NCBI GenBank assembly: GCA_937887565.1
Contig: CALABS010000061.1
Coordinates: 62,001 to 126,000, forward strand
Length of the DNA: 64,000 nt
From: an uncultured Rhodospirillaceae bacterium
GTDB taxonomy: Bacteria > Pseudomonadota > Alphaproteobacteria > Rhodospirillales > Magnetospirillaceae
Direction of reading: 5' to 3'
Shown: positions 11,593 to 20,873 of the stretch, in pieces
Numbering within the stretch: position 1 is the first letter of the stretch
How the letters are laid out: every line of letters starts with the position of its first letter
Translations under genes and position numbers: made by a program
The notes under the pieces: model-generated
What the model saw: only the letters and a program-made list of their open reading frames with translations
What the model was told of the DNA's origin: nothing
Database searches by the model: none

Positions 11593-11617
11593 GGACGGCC
11601 GTGTACCACGGCTTGGC

Positions 11618-12874
11618 CTATTCCACCAGCACCGCCCGGAAATCGTTGACGTTGGTCAGCGTCGGTCCCGTCACCACCAGATCGCCCAATGCGGCGAACA
11701 GGGAATAGGCGTCGTTGTCGGCCAGCATGGCCTTGGGATCGAGGCCGGCCGCCGCGGCGCGGGCGATGGTGTCGGGACCGGCCAGCGCCCCGGCATTGTC
11801 CTCGGAGCCGTCGATGCCGTCGGTGTCGCAGGCGATGGCATGGATGCCGTCGGCACCGTCAAGGGCCACCGCCAGGGCGAGCAGGAACTCGGCATTGCGG
11901 CCGCCGCGCCCGGAACCGCGCACCGTCACGGTGGTCTCGCCGCCCGAGATCAGCACGCATGGCGGTGGGACCGGATGGTGGTGGCGTTGGACCGAGCGGG
12001 CGATGGCGGCCATGACCCGGGCCACCTCGCGCGCCTCGCCCTCGATGGCGTCGCCCAGGATCAGCGGCAACCAGCCGTTGGCGATGGCCACCGTGGCCGC
12101 CGCCTCCAGGCATTCCTGAGGCGTGGCGACCAGGGTCGCCGAGGCGTGGGCCAGGCGCGGGTCACCCGGCTTGGGCGTCTCGTCCGCCGCCTCGCCCAGA
12201 AGGCGCGCCACCGACTCCGGCGGCGTGATGCCGTATTTGTCCAGCACCGCGCGCGCCTCGGCGACGGTGGACGGATCGGCCACCGTCGGCCCCGAGGCGA
12301 TCACCGACGGATCGTCACCGGGCACGTCGGAAATGGCCAGCGTCACCACCCTCGCGGGGAAGGCGGCGGCGGCCAGCCGGCCGCCCTTGACCGCCGACAG
12401 GTGCTTGCGCACACAGTTCATCTCGGAAATGGTCGCCCCCGATCTCAGCAGCGCCGAGGTCACCGCGCGCTTTTCCTCCAGGCTTATGCCGGCGGCCGGC
12501 AGCGACAGCAGCGCCGACCCGCCGCCCGAGATCAGGCACAGGACCAGATCGTCGGCGGTCAGTCCGCCGACCAGGGACAGGATGCGCCGGGCCGCGTCCT
12601 GGCCGGCGGCGTCGGGAACCGGATGCGCCGCCTCGACCACCTCGACGCGCCGGCACGGCACAGCGTGGCCGTAGCGGGTCACCACCAGCCCCGACAGCTC
12701 GCCGCTCCAATGGTCCTCGACGGCACGGGCCATGGCGGCGGCGCCCTTGCCGGCCCCCACCACCACCGTGCGCCCCGTCGGCCGCGCGGGCAGGTGACCG
12801 GGCACGCAGACATCCGGCGAGGCGGCGGCCACCGCCGCCTCGAACATGCGCATGAGCACCCGGCGCGGCGTCAT
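11618..12874 (-). CDS. gckA: Glycerate 2-kinase (MOFRL/GckA type)
   Basis: A 418-residue protein of the DUF4147-MOFRL family, phosphorylating D-glycerate to 2-phosphoglycerate for entry into glycolysis. It has the N-terminal glycine-rich stretch VVVGAGKGAAAMARAVEDHW near 55. LISGGGSALL lies near 115, and GGETTVTVRGSGRGGRN, characteristic of the MOFRL domain, near 310. A related annotation, TtuD hydroxypyruvate reductase, is the same family. The ATG overlaps the glxR stop (ATGA), so the genes are coupled. Confidence 0.9.
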   Translation of the reverse strand: MTPRRVLMRMFEAAVAAASPDVCVPGHLPARPTGRTVVVGAGKGAAAMARAVEDHWSGELSGLVVTRYGHAVPCRRVEVVEAAHPVPDAAGQDAARRILSLVGGLTADDLVLCLISGGGSALLSLPAAGISLEEKRAVTSALLRSGATISEMNCVRKHLSAVKGGRLAAAAFPARVVTLAISDVPGDDPSVIASGPTVADPSTVAEARAVLDKYGITPPESVARLLGEAADETPKPGDPRLAHASATLVATPQECLEAAATVAIANGWLPLILGDAIEGEAREVARVMAAIARSVQRHHHPVPPPCVLISGGETTVTVRGSGRGGRNAEFLLALAVALDGADGIHAIACDTDGIDGSEDNAGALAGPDTIARAAAAGLDPKAMLADNDAYSLFAALGDLVVTGPTLTNVNDFRAVLVE

Positions 12875-13776
12875 GATCCGATCTCGTGGTCGGCCAGCCG
12901 CTCCAGGGCGGTGACCAGGGCGGAATGGTCGAGACGCGCGCCGCCGTCCCTGGCCGCCACGGCCGAGAACAGCTCCTGCGCCTGGGCGGTGCCGGGAAGC
13001 GACACCCCCAAGGTCCGGGCGGCCTGCAGGACCACGTTGAGATCCTTCTGGTGCAATTCGACGCGGAAGCCGGGATTGAACGCGCGGTCGATCATGCGGT
13101 TGCCGTGCACCTCCAGGATCTTGGAGCCGGCGAAGCCGCCCAAGAGGGCCTGGCGCACCCTGGCGGGATCGGCGCCGGCCTTGGAGGCGAAGACCAGCGC
13201 CTCGGCGACGGCGTGGATGGTCATGGCGACGACGATCTGGTTGGCGGCCTTGCAGGTCTGGCCGTCGCCGTTGGCCTCGCCGATATGGGTGATGGACTTG
13301 CCCATGACCTCGAACAGCGGCAGCACCGCGTCGAAGGCGTCGCGGGGACCGCCGACCATGATGGTCAGGGCGGCGTTCCTGGCCCCCACCTCGCCGCCCG
13401 ACACCGGCGCGTCCAGGTAGCGGCAGCCGCGCTCGCCGACGCGGTCGGCGAAATCGCGGGTGGCGGTGGGCGAGATGGTGCTCATGTCCACCACGATCTT
13501 GCCCGGCGACAAGCCCTCGGCGACGCCCTCGGCCGCGAACAGCACCCGCTCCACGTCGGGGGTGTCGGGAACCATCACGATGACGATCTCGGCGTTCTCG
13601 GCCACGTCCTTGGGACTCCCGCAGGCGATGGCGCCCGCGTCCATCAGCTCGGTGGGCAGGTCCGACCGGTGACGGCAGACGAACAGCTGGTGGCCGGCCG
13701 CCTGCAGATGCCCGGCCATGGGCCGGCCCATGATGCCCAATCCGATGAAGCCCACCTTCGCCCCCAGCTTCGCCAT
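12871..13776 (-). CDS. glxR: Tartronate semialdehyde (2-hydroxy-3-oxopropionate) reductase
   Basis: A 301-residue beta-hydroxyacid dehydrogenase, NAD(P)H-dependent, making D-glycerate from tartronate semialdehyde. It shows the Rossmann motif VGFIGLGIMGRPMAGHL at the N-terminus, the substrate motif DAPVSGGEVGARNAALTI near 130, and the catalytic Lys in TCKAANQIVVAM near 180. Two ATGs lie 6 bases apart. The inner one is chosen because GGAGG is about 9 bases upstream of it but only 3 from the outer one, which overlaps the hyi stop. It lies in an operon with hyi and gckA. Other 3-hydroxyacid substrates are possible, but the context supports tartronate semialdehyde. Confidence 0.9.
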   Translation of the reverse strand: MAKLGAKVGFIGLGIMGRPMAGHLQAAGHQLFVCRHRSDLPTELMDAGAIACGSPKDVAENAEIVIVMVPDTPDVERVLFAAEGVAEGLSPGKIVVDMSTISPTATRDFADRVGERGCRYLDAPVSGGEVGARNAALTIMVGGPRDAFDAVLPLFEVMGKSITHIGEANGDGQTCKAANQIVVAMTIHAVAEALVFASKAGADPARVRQALLGGFAGSKILEVHGNRMIDRAFNPGFRVELHQKDLNVVLQAARTLGVSLPGTAQAQELFSAVAARDGGARLDHSALVTALERLADHEIGS

Positions 13777-13778
13777 GG

Positions 13779-14564
13779 TCATGCTCCTCCCTGCAGCCAT
13801 TGCCGTGCCCAGCCCAACCCCTCGCGGGTGCCGCCGGCCGGGACGTATTCGCATCCCACCCAGCCGCGGTAGCCGATCTCGTCCAGCCACGGCAGCAGCG
13901 AGCCGAAGTCGATGTCGCCGCTACCGGGCTCGTGGCGGCCGGGAACGTCGGATACCTGGATGTGGGCGATGCGGGGAAGCTGTGCCCGGATGGTCGCCCG
14001 AAGGTCCTCGTTCATCATCCTCATGTGATACACGTCGTATTGCAGGGCGAGATTGGGAAGACCCACGTCGTCGATGACGTCGAGAACCTGGCGGCCACGC
14101 GACAAATAGAAGCCGGGGACGTCGCGGGTGTTGACGGCCTCCACCAGCAGGGTCATGCCCTCGGCCGCCAACGCCGTGGCGGCGTGATGAAGGTTGGCGA
14201 CCAGGGTCTCGCGGACGGACCGGTTGCCGGCGGGCGGCGCCACCCCGGCCAGGCAGTTGACCATGCGCACGCCCAGGGCGCGGGCATAGGCCACCCCGCG
14301 GGCGACCCCGTCGCGGAATTCGTCCTCGCGCCCGGGCAGGCAGGCCAGGCCGCGCTCGCCCCGGTCCCAGTCGCCCGGCGGCAGGTTGAACATCACCAGG
14401 GTCAGGTCGGTGTCGTCGAGCCGGCGGGCGATCTCCGCCGCCGGCACCGCATAGGGAAACTGGACCTCCACCGCCCGGAAGCCGCAGGTGGCCGCCAGGG
14501 CGAAGCGGTCGAGGAACGGAACCTCCGGAAACAGCGTCGAAAGATTGGCGGCAAGCCTGGGCAT
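13779..14564 (-). CDS. hyi: Hydroxypyruvate isomerase
   Basis: A 261-residue TIM-barrel protein of the xylose isomerase-like family that interconverts hydroxypyruvate and tartronate semialdehyde. Recognisable segments are MPRLAANLSTLFPEVPFLDR at the start, LVMFNLPPGDWDRGERG near 60, LLVEAVNTRDVPGFYL near 140 and LQYDVYHM near 175. The VEAVN glutamate and the later CEY glutamate are the usual metal/catalytic acids. It is the first gene of the leftward hyi-glxR-gckA-AEC operon and is divergent from the DapA-family gene. No glyoxylate carboligase (gcl) lies nearby, although it usually accompanies hyi. Confidence 0.9.
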   Translation of the reverse strand: MPRLAANLSTLFPEVPFLDRFALAATCGFRAVEVQFPYAVPAAEIARRLDDTDLTLVMFNLPPGDWDRGERGLACLPGREDEFRDGVARGVAYARALGVRMVNCLAGVAPPAGNRSVRETLVANLHHAATALAAEGMTLLVEAVNTRDVPGFYLSRGRQVLDVIDDVGLPNLALQYDVYHMRMMNEDLRATIRAQLPRIAHIQVSDVPGRHEPGSGDIDFGSLLPWLDEIGYRGWVGCEYVPAGGTREGLGWARQWLQGGA

Positions 14565-14620
14565 GGCGGGTCCGATGGTCTATGTGTGGGTCATGGTGCC
14601 TCGGACGGAGAGCGAGGGCA

Positions 14621-15538
14621 ATGTCCGGTAAGACCACAGACCAAAGCCTCAAGGGTGTGATCGCTCCCATGGTGACCCCGTTCGGGGCGGATCTCGTCCC
14701 CGACGCCCGCAAATTCGTCGCCTTCGGGCGGGTGCTGACCAATCTGGGCCTGGGGCTGCTGCCGTTCGGGTCGACCGGCGAGGGAACCTCGCTGTCGGTG
14801 GACGAGAAGCTGGCCCTGCTCGACGCCCTGGCGGCGGGCGGCGTCCCCCTGGGCCGGGTCATGGCCGGCACCGGCGCCTGCGCGCTGTCCGACTCGGCGC
14901 GGCTGACCGCCCATGCCGTCGCGCTGGGATGCGGCGGCGTGCTGATGCTGCCACCCTTCTACTTCAAGGGGGTATCCGAGGACGGGGTGTTCCGCTTCTA
15001 CGCCGAGGTGATCGAGCGGGTCGGCGACGCCCGGCTGCGCCTCTACCTCTACCACTTCCCCCAACAGGCGGTGGTGGGGATCGGCCACGGGCTGATCGAC
15101 CGCCTGCTCAAGGCCTATCCAGGAACCGTCGCGGGCATGAAGGACAGTTCGGGCGACCTGGCCCACATGCTTTCGATCCGCCGCGCCTTTCCCGCCCTCG
15201 ACCTGTTCACCGGGTCCGAATCCCTGATGCTGAAGGTCCTGCGGGCGGGCGGCGCCGGCTGCATCGCCACCAACGCCAACATCAACGGCGCCGCCATGGT
15301 CGAACTATACAACCGCTGGCGCGACGACGACGCCGACCTGCTGCAGGACGCCGTCGCCGCCTTCGCCCAGGCGATGATGGACTTTCCCTTCGTCGCCGCC
15401 ACCAAGGCCCTGGTGGCCATGGCCTCGGGGGACGACACCTGGCGGATCACCCGCCCGCCGCTGGACGACCTGCCGATGGCCGAGGACGCGGCCATCCGGG
15501 CACGGCTGGCCGCCGCCGGATATCCCCTCGAGGGGTAG
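14621..15538 (+). CDS. DapA-family (dihydrodipicolinate synthase-like) aldolase/lyase
   Basis: A 305-residue class I aldolase-type TIM barrel. It has GSTGEGTSLSVDEK near 48, the tyrosine of LYLYHFPQ near 138, and the Schiff-base lysine in VAGMKDSSGD near 170. This family covers DHDPS, N-acetylneuraminate lyase, KDG aldolase and 5-dehydro-4-deoxyglucarate enzymes. The sequence alone does not separate them. It is divergent from hyi-glxR-gckA, so an aldolase that releases pyruvate plus tartronate semialdehyde or hydroxypyruvate would fit. That assignment is an inference. The start is set by the GxxxPM-type N-terminus GVIAPMVTPF, 12 residues in. Confidence 0.85.
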   Translation: MSGKTTDQSLKGVIAPMVTPFGADLVPDARKFVAFGRVLTNLGLGLLPFGSTGEGTSLSVDEKLALLDALAAGGVPLGRVMAGTGACALSDSARLTAHAVALGCGGVLMLPPFYFKGVSEDGVFRFYAEVIERVGDARLRLYLYHFPQQAVVGIGHGLIDRLLKAYPGTVAGMKDSSGDLAHMLSIRRAFPALDLFTGSESLMLKVLRAGGAGCIATNANINGAAMVELYNRWRDDDADLLQDAVAAFAQAMMDFPFVAATKALVAMASGDDTWRITRPPLDDLPMAEDAAIRARLAAAGYPLEG

Positions 15539-15586
15539 ACCTCCCTCCGGCTTTTCTTCCGGCGCGAATCGGTTACCCTCGGGCCC

Positions 15587-16846
15587 ATGACCGCGCCGAC
15601 CTCCCGCCGCGCCCAGCTGTCCTGGGCCGTCTACGACTGGGCCAATTCGGCCTTCGCCACCCTGGTGGTGACCTTCGTCTTCCCGGCCTATTTCGCCCAG
15701 GGCGTGGTCGGCGACGCGGCGCGTGGCCAATCCCTGTGGGGTTTCGCCATGGGCCTGTCGGGGCTGGTGATCGCCCTGACCAGCCCGGTCTTCGGCGCCA
15801 TCGCCGATGTGGGCGGGCGCCGCAAGCCGTGGGTGGCCGCCTTCACCCTTCTGTGCGTCGCCGCCACCGCCGGGCTGTGGTTCGTCCGCCCCGACGCGGC
15901 GCTGGTGCCGCTGGCGGTGGTGCTGGTGGTCCTGGCCAACTGGGGCTTCGAGGCGGCGGGAGTGTTCTACAACGCCATGCTGCCCGACATCGCCGGCGAG
16001 GGCCGCATCGGCCGCCTGTCCGGCTGGGCGTGGGGGCTGGGTTATGCCGGCGGGCTGGCGGCGCTGGCGCTGGCGCTGGTCGGGCTGGTCCTGCCCGCCG
16101 AGCCGTGGCTGGGCATCCCCACCGACCAGGCCGCCAACGTGCGCGCCTCGGGGCCGTTCGTGGCGCTGTGGCTGGCGTTGTTCTCGCTGCCGCTGTTCCT
16201 GTGGACCCCCGATGGCGCCCGCCGCTTCCCCGAGGCCGGGCAGGTGCGCGCCGCCCTGGCCGGGCTGTGGCGGACGCTGAAATCGGTGGCGCGCATGGGG
16301 CCGGTCGGCCGCTTCCTGCTTGCCCACATGCTCTACGCCGACGGGCTGGTGACCCTGTTCGCCATGGGCGGGGTCTACGTGTCGGGAGTATACGGCTTCC
16401 CGCTGGAAAAAGTGATGCTGTTCGGCATCGTGCTGAACGTCACCGCCGGCATCGGCGCCGCCGGCTTCGCCTGGGTCGACGACCGGGTCGGCTCGAAACC
16501 CACCATCCTGATGGCGCTGGCCGGCCTGCTGGCGGCGGGCGCCTTGATCCTGCTGGTGGAGGACGCCGCCTGGGTGTGGTGGATCGGCGCCGCGCTGGGC
16601 GCCTTCGTCGGGCCCGCCCAGGCCGCCAGCCGCTCCTACCTGGCCCGCGTCGCCCCGCCCGAGGCCCGCACCGAACTGTTCGGCCTCTACGCCCTGGCCG
16701 GCAAGGCCACCGCCTTCCTGGGGCCGTGGCTGGTCGGGCTGGTCACCGCCGCCAGCGGCAGCCAGCGCGCCGGCATGGCGGTGATCCTGGCCTTCTTCCT
16801 GGCCGGGGCGCTGGTGCTGGCGTCGGTGCGGGACGGCGAGGACTAA
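15587..16846 (+). CDS. MFS transporter, UMF1 (Atg22-like) family
   Basis: A 419-residue protein with about 12 hydrophobic segments. The N-terminal signature LSWAVYDWANSAFATLVVTF is diagnostic of the UMF1 family, which includes bacterial relatives of the vacuolar effluxer Atg22. The cytoplasmic loop after TM3 reads DVGGRRKPWV. It lies 48 bases after the DapA-family gene on the same strand, so co-transcription is likely, although its substrate is unknown. It overlaps the convergent glgC stop by 4 bases. Confidence 0.88.
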   Translation: MTAPTSRRAQLSWAVYDWANSAFATLVVTFVFPAYFAQGVVGDAARGQSLWGFAMGLSGLVIALTSPVFGAIADVGGRRKPWVAAFTLLCVAATAGLWFVRPDAALVPLAVVLVVLANWGFEAAGVFYNAMLPDIAGEGRIGRLSGWAWGLGYAGGLAALALALVGLVLPAEPWLGIPTDQAANVRASGPFVALWLALFSLPLFLWTPDGARRFPEAGQVRAALAGLWRTLKSVARMGPVGRFLLAHMLYADGLVTLFAMGGVYVSGVYGFPLEKVMLFGIVLNVTAGIGAAGFAWVDDRVGSKPTILMALAGLLAAGALILLVEDAAWVWWIGAALGAFVGPAQAASRSYLARVAPPEARTELFGLYALAGKATAFLGPWLVGLVTAASGSQRAGMAVILAFFLAGALVLASVRDGED

Positions 16847-18126
16847 CCCTCCAGTTCCCTCAGCATGGCCGCCGTCACCAGGGTGATGCCCTTCTTGGTG
16901 CGGTAGAAGCGCTTGGAGTCCAGTTCCGGGTCCTCGCCCACCACCAGGCCGGGCGGGATCACGCAGCCCTGGTCGACGATGCACTTCTTCAGGCGGGCAT
17001 GGCGGCCGATGTCCACGTCGGGCAGGACCACCGCGTCCTCGACCAGGCAGTAGCTGTTGACGCGCACGTTGGAGAACAGCAGCGAGCGCCGCACCACCGC
17101 GCCCGAGATGATGCAGCCGCCCGAAACCATGGAATCCACCGCCATGCCGCGCCGGTTGTCGGCGTCGAAGACGAACTTGGCCGGCGGCAGCTGGGCCTGG
17201 TAGGTCCAGATGGGCCAGTTGGTGTCGTAGAGGTTCAGGGCCGGCGTCACCGTGGTGAGGTCGATATTGGCCTCCCAATAGGCGTCCAGCGTCCCTACGT
17301 CGCGCCAATAATGCTCCTTGGCGCCGTCGTGCATGACGCAGGACGCCTGGAATCGGTGGGCGATCAGCTTGAAGCGGCCGACCAGGGCGGGGATGACGTC
17401 CTTGCCGAAGTCGTGGCTGGTCTCCACCAGGCCGGCGTCGTGCTGCAGCCGGTCGTAGAGGAACTGGGCGTTGAAGATGTAGATGCCCATGCTGGCCAGC
17501 GCGATGTCGTCGCGGCCCGGGATGGGGCGGGGATTGTCGGGCTTCTCGTCGAAGCGCAGGATGTTGTCGTCCTCGTCGACGGCCATCACGCCGAAGCCCT
17601 TGGCATCCTCGACCGGCACCTCCAGGCAGGCGACGGTGACGTCGGCGCCGGACGCGATGTGGTGGGCCAGCATGCGGCCGTAGTCCATCTTGTAGACATG
17701 GTCGCCGGCCAGGACCAGGACGTATTCGGGGCCGTGCTCGCGGATGATGTCCAGGTTCTGGAACACCGCGTCGGCGGTGCCGCGATACCAGTTGGTCTCG
17801 TCGGTGCGCTGCTGCGCCGGCAGCAGTTCGATGAACTCGTTGAACTCGCCGCGCAGGAAGCCCCAGCCCCGCTGGATGTGCTGGATCAGGGAATGGGCCT
17901 TGTACTGGGTCAAGACGCCGATGCGGCGGATGCCGGAATTGATGCAGTTGGACAGCGTGAAGTCGATGATGCGGAACTTGCCGGCGAAGGGCACGCCGGG
18001 CTTGGCGTGCCAGTCGGTCAACTGCTTCAGGCGCGACCCGCGCCCGCCGGCCAGGACCAGCGCCAGCGTACGGCGCAGCTTTTCGGTCACCTCGAGATCG
18101 ATGTTCCCCGTCCGCTCAGAAACCAT
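16843..18126 (-). CDS. glgC: Glucose-1-phosphate adenylyltransferase (ADP-glucose pyrophosphorylase)
   Basis: A 427-residue enzyme making ADP-glucose from ATP and glucose-1-phosphate, the regulated first step of glycogen synthesis. Nucleotide-binding motif LVLAGGRGSRLKQLTDWHAK is near 22, the substrate region FAGKFRIIDFTLSNCINSGI near 50, and FDEKPDNPRPIPG near 195. The C-terminal left-handed beta-helix repeats carry GAVVRRSLLFSNVRVNSY. GAGGTG precedes the ATG. It is divergent from glgA across a 224-base gap. Confidence 0.96.
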   Translation of the reverse strand: MVSERTGNIDLEVTEKLRRTLALVLAGGRGSRLKQLTDWHAKPGVPFAGKFRIIDFTLSNCINSGIRRIGVLTQYKAHSLIQHIQRGWGFLRGEFNEFIELLPAQQRTDETNWYRGTADAVFQNLDIIREHGPEYVLVLAGDHVYKMDYGRMLAHHIASGADVTVACLEVPVEDAKGFGVMAVDEDDNILRFDEKPDNPRPIPGRDDIALASMGIYIFNAQFLYDRLQHDAGLVETSHDFGKDVIPALVGRFKLIAHRFQASCVMHDGAKEHYWRDVGTLDAYWEANIDLTTVTPALNLYDTNWPIWTYQAQLPPAKFVFDADNRRGMAVDSMVSGGCIISGAVVRRSLLFSNVRVNSYCLVEDAVVLPDVDIGRHARLKKCIVDQGCVIPPGLVVGEDPELDSKRFYRTKKGITLVTAAMLRELEG

Positions 18127-18350
18127 GAGTCAACACCTCGTCAGACGTTTCCTTGGTTGTCCGGCCCTCGCCCCGTCGAGACCCTCCTTGGCGACCGTGC
18201 CACATTCGGCCGGCCGGCACAACAGCCGCCCGTTTGCAATTCGCTTGCGTTCACAAAGGGGTAACACCGACGTTTAGCGTCTTTCGCCCGACGGGGCCTT
18301 AGGCTAGGCTTAGGCGCAGCCAACAGCGAAACCTCCGACGGATGGGCCCC
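18127..18350. promoter_or_regulatory. Divergent glgC-glgA intergenic region
   Basis: A 224-base gap serving both glgC (left) and glgA (right). Near glgA it holds a direct repeat of TTAGGC around TAGGC (18299-18315), where TAGGCT could serve as a weak -10. An A+T-richer patch near 18234-18262 is the other likely promoter site. I see no gene and no clear Shine-Dalgarno before glgA. Confidence 0.4.
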
Positions 18351-19838
18351 ATGCGCGTGCTTTTCACCGCCTCCGAAGCGTATCCGCTGATCAAGACCGG
18401 GGGCCTCGCCGACGTGTCCGGGGCATTGCCGGCGGCGCTGAACACGGCGGGAGCGGAGGTGCGGCTGCTGCTGCCCGGCTACCCCGAGGCCATGGACCGC
18501 GCGGAGGCCAAGCGGCAGGTGGGGTCGCTGGGCGACCCCCTCGGGGTCGGCGCCGAGGTCCGGCTGGTGTCGGCGAAGATGCCCGGAACGGGGGTACCGG
18601 TGTGGCTGCTGGAGTGCCCGGTGCTGTACGACCGGCCCGGCGGCCCCTACCAGGACGCCACCGGCCACGACTGGACCGACAACCCGCTCCGCTTCGGTCT
18701 GCTGTCGTGGGCGGCGGCCCATCTGTGCACGGAGGGCAGTCCGTCCAAGTGGCGGCCGCAGGTGCTGCATGCCAACGACTGGCAGGCCGGCCTGGGCGCC
18801 GCCTACTTGCAGGCCTGGGATGTGGTCGACCGCCCCGCCACGGTCTTCACCATCCACAACATCGCCTATCAGGGCCAGTATCCGGCCGACACCGTGCCGC
18901 GCCTGGGCCTGCCGTGGGAGATGTACGGGATCGACGGGCTGGAATATTACAGCCAGATGTCGTTCCTGAAGGCGGGACTGGTCTACAGCGACCGCCTGAC
19001 CACCGTCAGCCCGCGCTATGCCAAGGAAATCCAGGCCGCGCCCCATGGCTGCGGCATGGAGGGCCTGTTGGCGCAGCGGGCGGCCGATCTGATCGGCATC
19101 CTCAACGGCGCCGATTACGGGGTGTGGAATCCCGCCGCCGACCCCCACCTTCCCCATCCCTACGAGCCCCGCGACTTCGTCGCCGGCAAGGCGGCCAACA
19201 AGGCGGCGCTGCAGCGCGAGCTGGGGCTGGAGGAAAACCCCGACGTGCCGCTGATGGTCATCGTCAGCCGCCTGAACGACCTCAAGGGCATGGACATGGT
19301 GCTGGCGGTGATGCCGGTCATCCTGCGCCTGGGCGCCCAGCTGGCGCTAGTCGGCACCGGCGACCGCGGCCTCGAGGACGGGTTCCGGGCGGTGGCCGCC
19401 AACAATCCCCGCCAGGTGGCGGTCACCATCGGCTATTCCGAACCGCTGGCCCACAAGCTGATGGCGGCGGGCGACATGCTGCTGATGCCGTCGCGGTTCG
19501 AGCCCTGCGGCCTGACCCAGTACTACGCCTTCCGCTACGGCACCGTGCCGGTCGCCCACGCCACCGGCGGCCTCGCCGACACCGTGGTCGACACCACCTA
19601 CGACAGCGTCATCACCGGCACCGCCACCGGCTTCTCGTTCGAGCACGCCAATGCCGGCGCCTTCCAATGGTGCATCGAGCGGGCGCTCGGCATGTTCGGG
19701 CAGCGCGACCAATGGCGCCGCATCCAGGCCTCGTGCGTGGGCCAGGATTTCAGCTGGGACCGCTCGGCGGCGCGCTATGTCGAGCTTTACAAGTCGCTCA
19801 CCTTCCATCCGGGTGGAAAAGGCCGCCGGCGGACCTAG
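18351..19838 (+). CDS. glgA: Glycogen synthase (ADP-glucose type)
   Basis: A 495-residue GT5 enzyme that adds glucose from ADP-glucose to glycogen. It has the N-terminal sugar-nucleotide motif PLIKTGGLADVSGALPAAL near 12 and HANDWQAGLGAAYL near 140. TIHNIAYQGQYP is near 165, VVSRLNDLKGMDMVL-type sequence near 300, and PSRFEPCGLTQYYAFRYGT near 380, which carries the catalytic Glu. An ATG 9 bases upstream (18342) is also in frame. I chose the inner Met because family members begin MRVLF or MQVLH. glk follows after 9 bases. Confidence 0.95.
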   Translation: MRVLFTASEAYPLIKTGGLADVSGALPAALNTAGAEVRLLLPGYPEAMDRAEAKRQVGSLGDPLGVGAEVRLVSAKMPGTGVPVWLLECPVLYDRPGGPYQDATGHDWTDNPLRFGLLSWAAAHLCTEGSPSKWRPQVLHANDWQAGLGAAYLQAWDVVDRPATVFTIHNIAYQGQYPADTVPRLGLPWEMYGIDGLEYYSQMSFLKAGLVYSDRLTTVSPRYAKEIQAAPHGCGMEGLLAQRAADLIGILNGADYGVWNPAADPHLPHPYEPRDFVAGKAANKAALQRELGLEENPDVPLMVIVSRLNDLKGMDMVLAVMPVILRLGAQLALVGTGDRGLEDGFRAVAANNPRQVAVTIGYSEPLAHKLMAAGDMLLMPSRFEPCGLTQYYAFRYGTVPVAHATGGLADTVVDTTYDSVITGTATGFSFEHANAGAFQWCIERALGMFGQRDQWRRIQASCVGQDFSWDRSAARYVELYKSLTFHPGGKGRRRT

Positions 19839-19847
19839 ATCAACGCC

Positions 19848-20810
19848 ATGGCCCAGGCTTCCGCGCTCATCGCCGACATCGGCGGCACCAATGTCCGCTT
19901 CGCCCTGGTGGGGCCGGATGGCCGTCCCGCCACCCCCATGGTGATGGCCTGCGCCGATTTCGCCGGCCCCGCCGAGGCGGCGCGGGCCTATCTGGCGGCG
20001 GCGGCGCCGGGGCTGTCGCCCCGCCGGGCGGCGTTCGCGGTGGCCTCCCCGGTCACCGGCGACCGCATCGACCTCACCAACTCCGCCTGGAGCTTTTCCG
20101 TCGGCGAGGTGCGCCGCGATCTCGGGCTCGACCTGTTCGAGGTGGTCAACGATTTCACCGCCGTGGCGTTGTCGGTTCGCCATCTGACGGCCGCCGACCT
20201 GGTTCGCCTGGGCGGCGGCGAGCCGGCCGCCAAGGCGCCCATCGCCGTGCTGGGGCCGGGCACCGGACTGGGCGTCTCGGCGCTGGTTCCCACCGCCGGC
20301 GGCCGCTGGGAGGCCCTGGCGACCGAGGGCGGCCACGTCACCATGGCCGCCGCCGACGATCGCGAGGCGACGCTGCTGGCCCAACTGCGCCACCGCTTCG
20401 GCCACGTTTCCGCCGAACGGGTCCTGTCGGGCCCCGGCCTCGTCAACCTGTACGAGGCCGTGGCCGCCGTGGACGGGCGCCCGGCAATCTACACGGCGCC
20501 CGACGCCATCGCCCAACGCGCGCTCGACGGCAGTTGCCCGCTGTGCCGGGACGCCCTCGAGACGTTCTTTTCGATGCTGGGCACGGTGGCCGGCAACCTG
20601 GTCCTCAGCCTCGGCGCCCGGGGCGGCGTCTTCATCGCCGGCGGCGTCCTGCCGCGGATGCACGCCGCCTTCCGGTCGTCCCGGTTCCGCGCCCGTTTCG
20701 AGGACAAGGGACGCTTCCGCGACTATCTCGCCCCCATCCCCGCCTGGCTGGTGGTGCATCCGCAGCCGGCCTTCGCCGGACTGGCCGGCCTAGTCGCCAC
20801 GCCCGCCTGA
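19848..20810 (+). CDS. glk: Glucokinase
   Basis: A 320-residue bacterial glucokinase of the Glk/ROK-like hexokinase fold, phosphorylating glucose to glucose-6-phosphate with ATP. Phosphate-1 motif LIADIGGTNVRFALVG is at the N-terminus, the sugar-binding VVNDFTAVALS near 97, GPGTGLGVSALVP near 135, the conserved EGGHV near 160, and a C-terminal GGVFIAGGVLPRM near 260. It is probably co-transcribed with glgA and so ties glucose entry to storage carbohydrate. Confidence 0.94.
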   Translation: MAQASALIADIGGTNVRFALVGPDGRPATPMVMACADFAGPAEAARAYLAAAAPGLSPRRAAFAVASPVTGDRIDLTNSAWSFSVGEVRRDLGLDLFEVVNDFTAVALSVRHLTAADLVRLGGGEPAAKAPIAVLGPGTGLGVSALVPTAGGRWEALATEGGHVTMAAADDREATLLAQLRHRFGHVSAERVLSGPGLVNLYEAVAAVDGRPAIYTAPDAIAQRALDGSCPLCRDALETFFSMLGTVAGNLVLSLGARGGVFIAGGVLPRMHAAFRSSRFRARFEDKGRFRDYLAPIPAWLVVHPQPAFAGLAGLVATPA

Positions 20811-20823
20811 CGGGCAGGAAAAT

Positions 20824-20849
20824 CGCCCCGAATCTGGCGATCCGGGGCG
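20824..20849 (+). terminator. Possible terminator after glgA-glk
   Basis: CGCCCCG (20824-20830) and CGGGGCG (20843-20849) can pair around a 12-base loop, 14 bases after the glk stop. No T run follows, so the call is weak. Confidence 0.35.
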
Positions 20850-20873
20850 CAAGTCGTCCTGGGAGGAACCTGG

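Noticed and set aside
11564..13420. Long open frame (618 codons) antisense to gckA and glxR
   Set aside because: Shadow frame without recognisable domains; the opposite strand has two well-supported enzymes.
14929..18264. 1111-codon open frame overlapping the aldolase, MFS and glgC genes
   Set aside because: Low-complexity, Arg/Gly/Pro-rich translation that crosses three well-supported genes in other frames.
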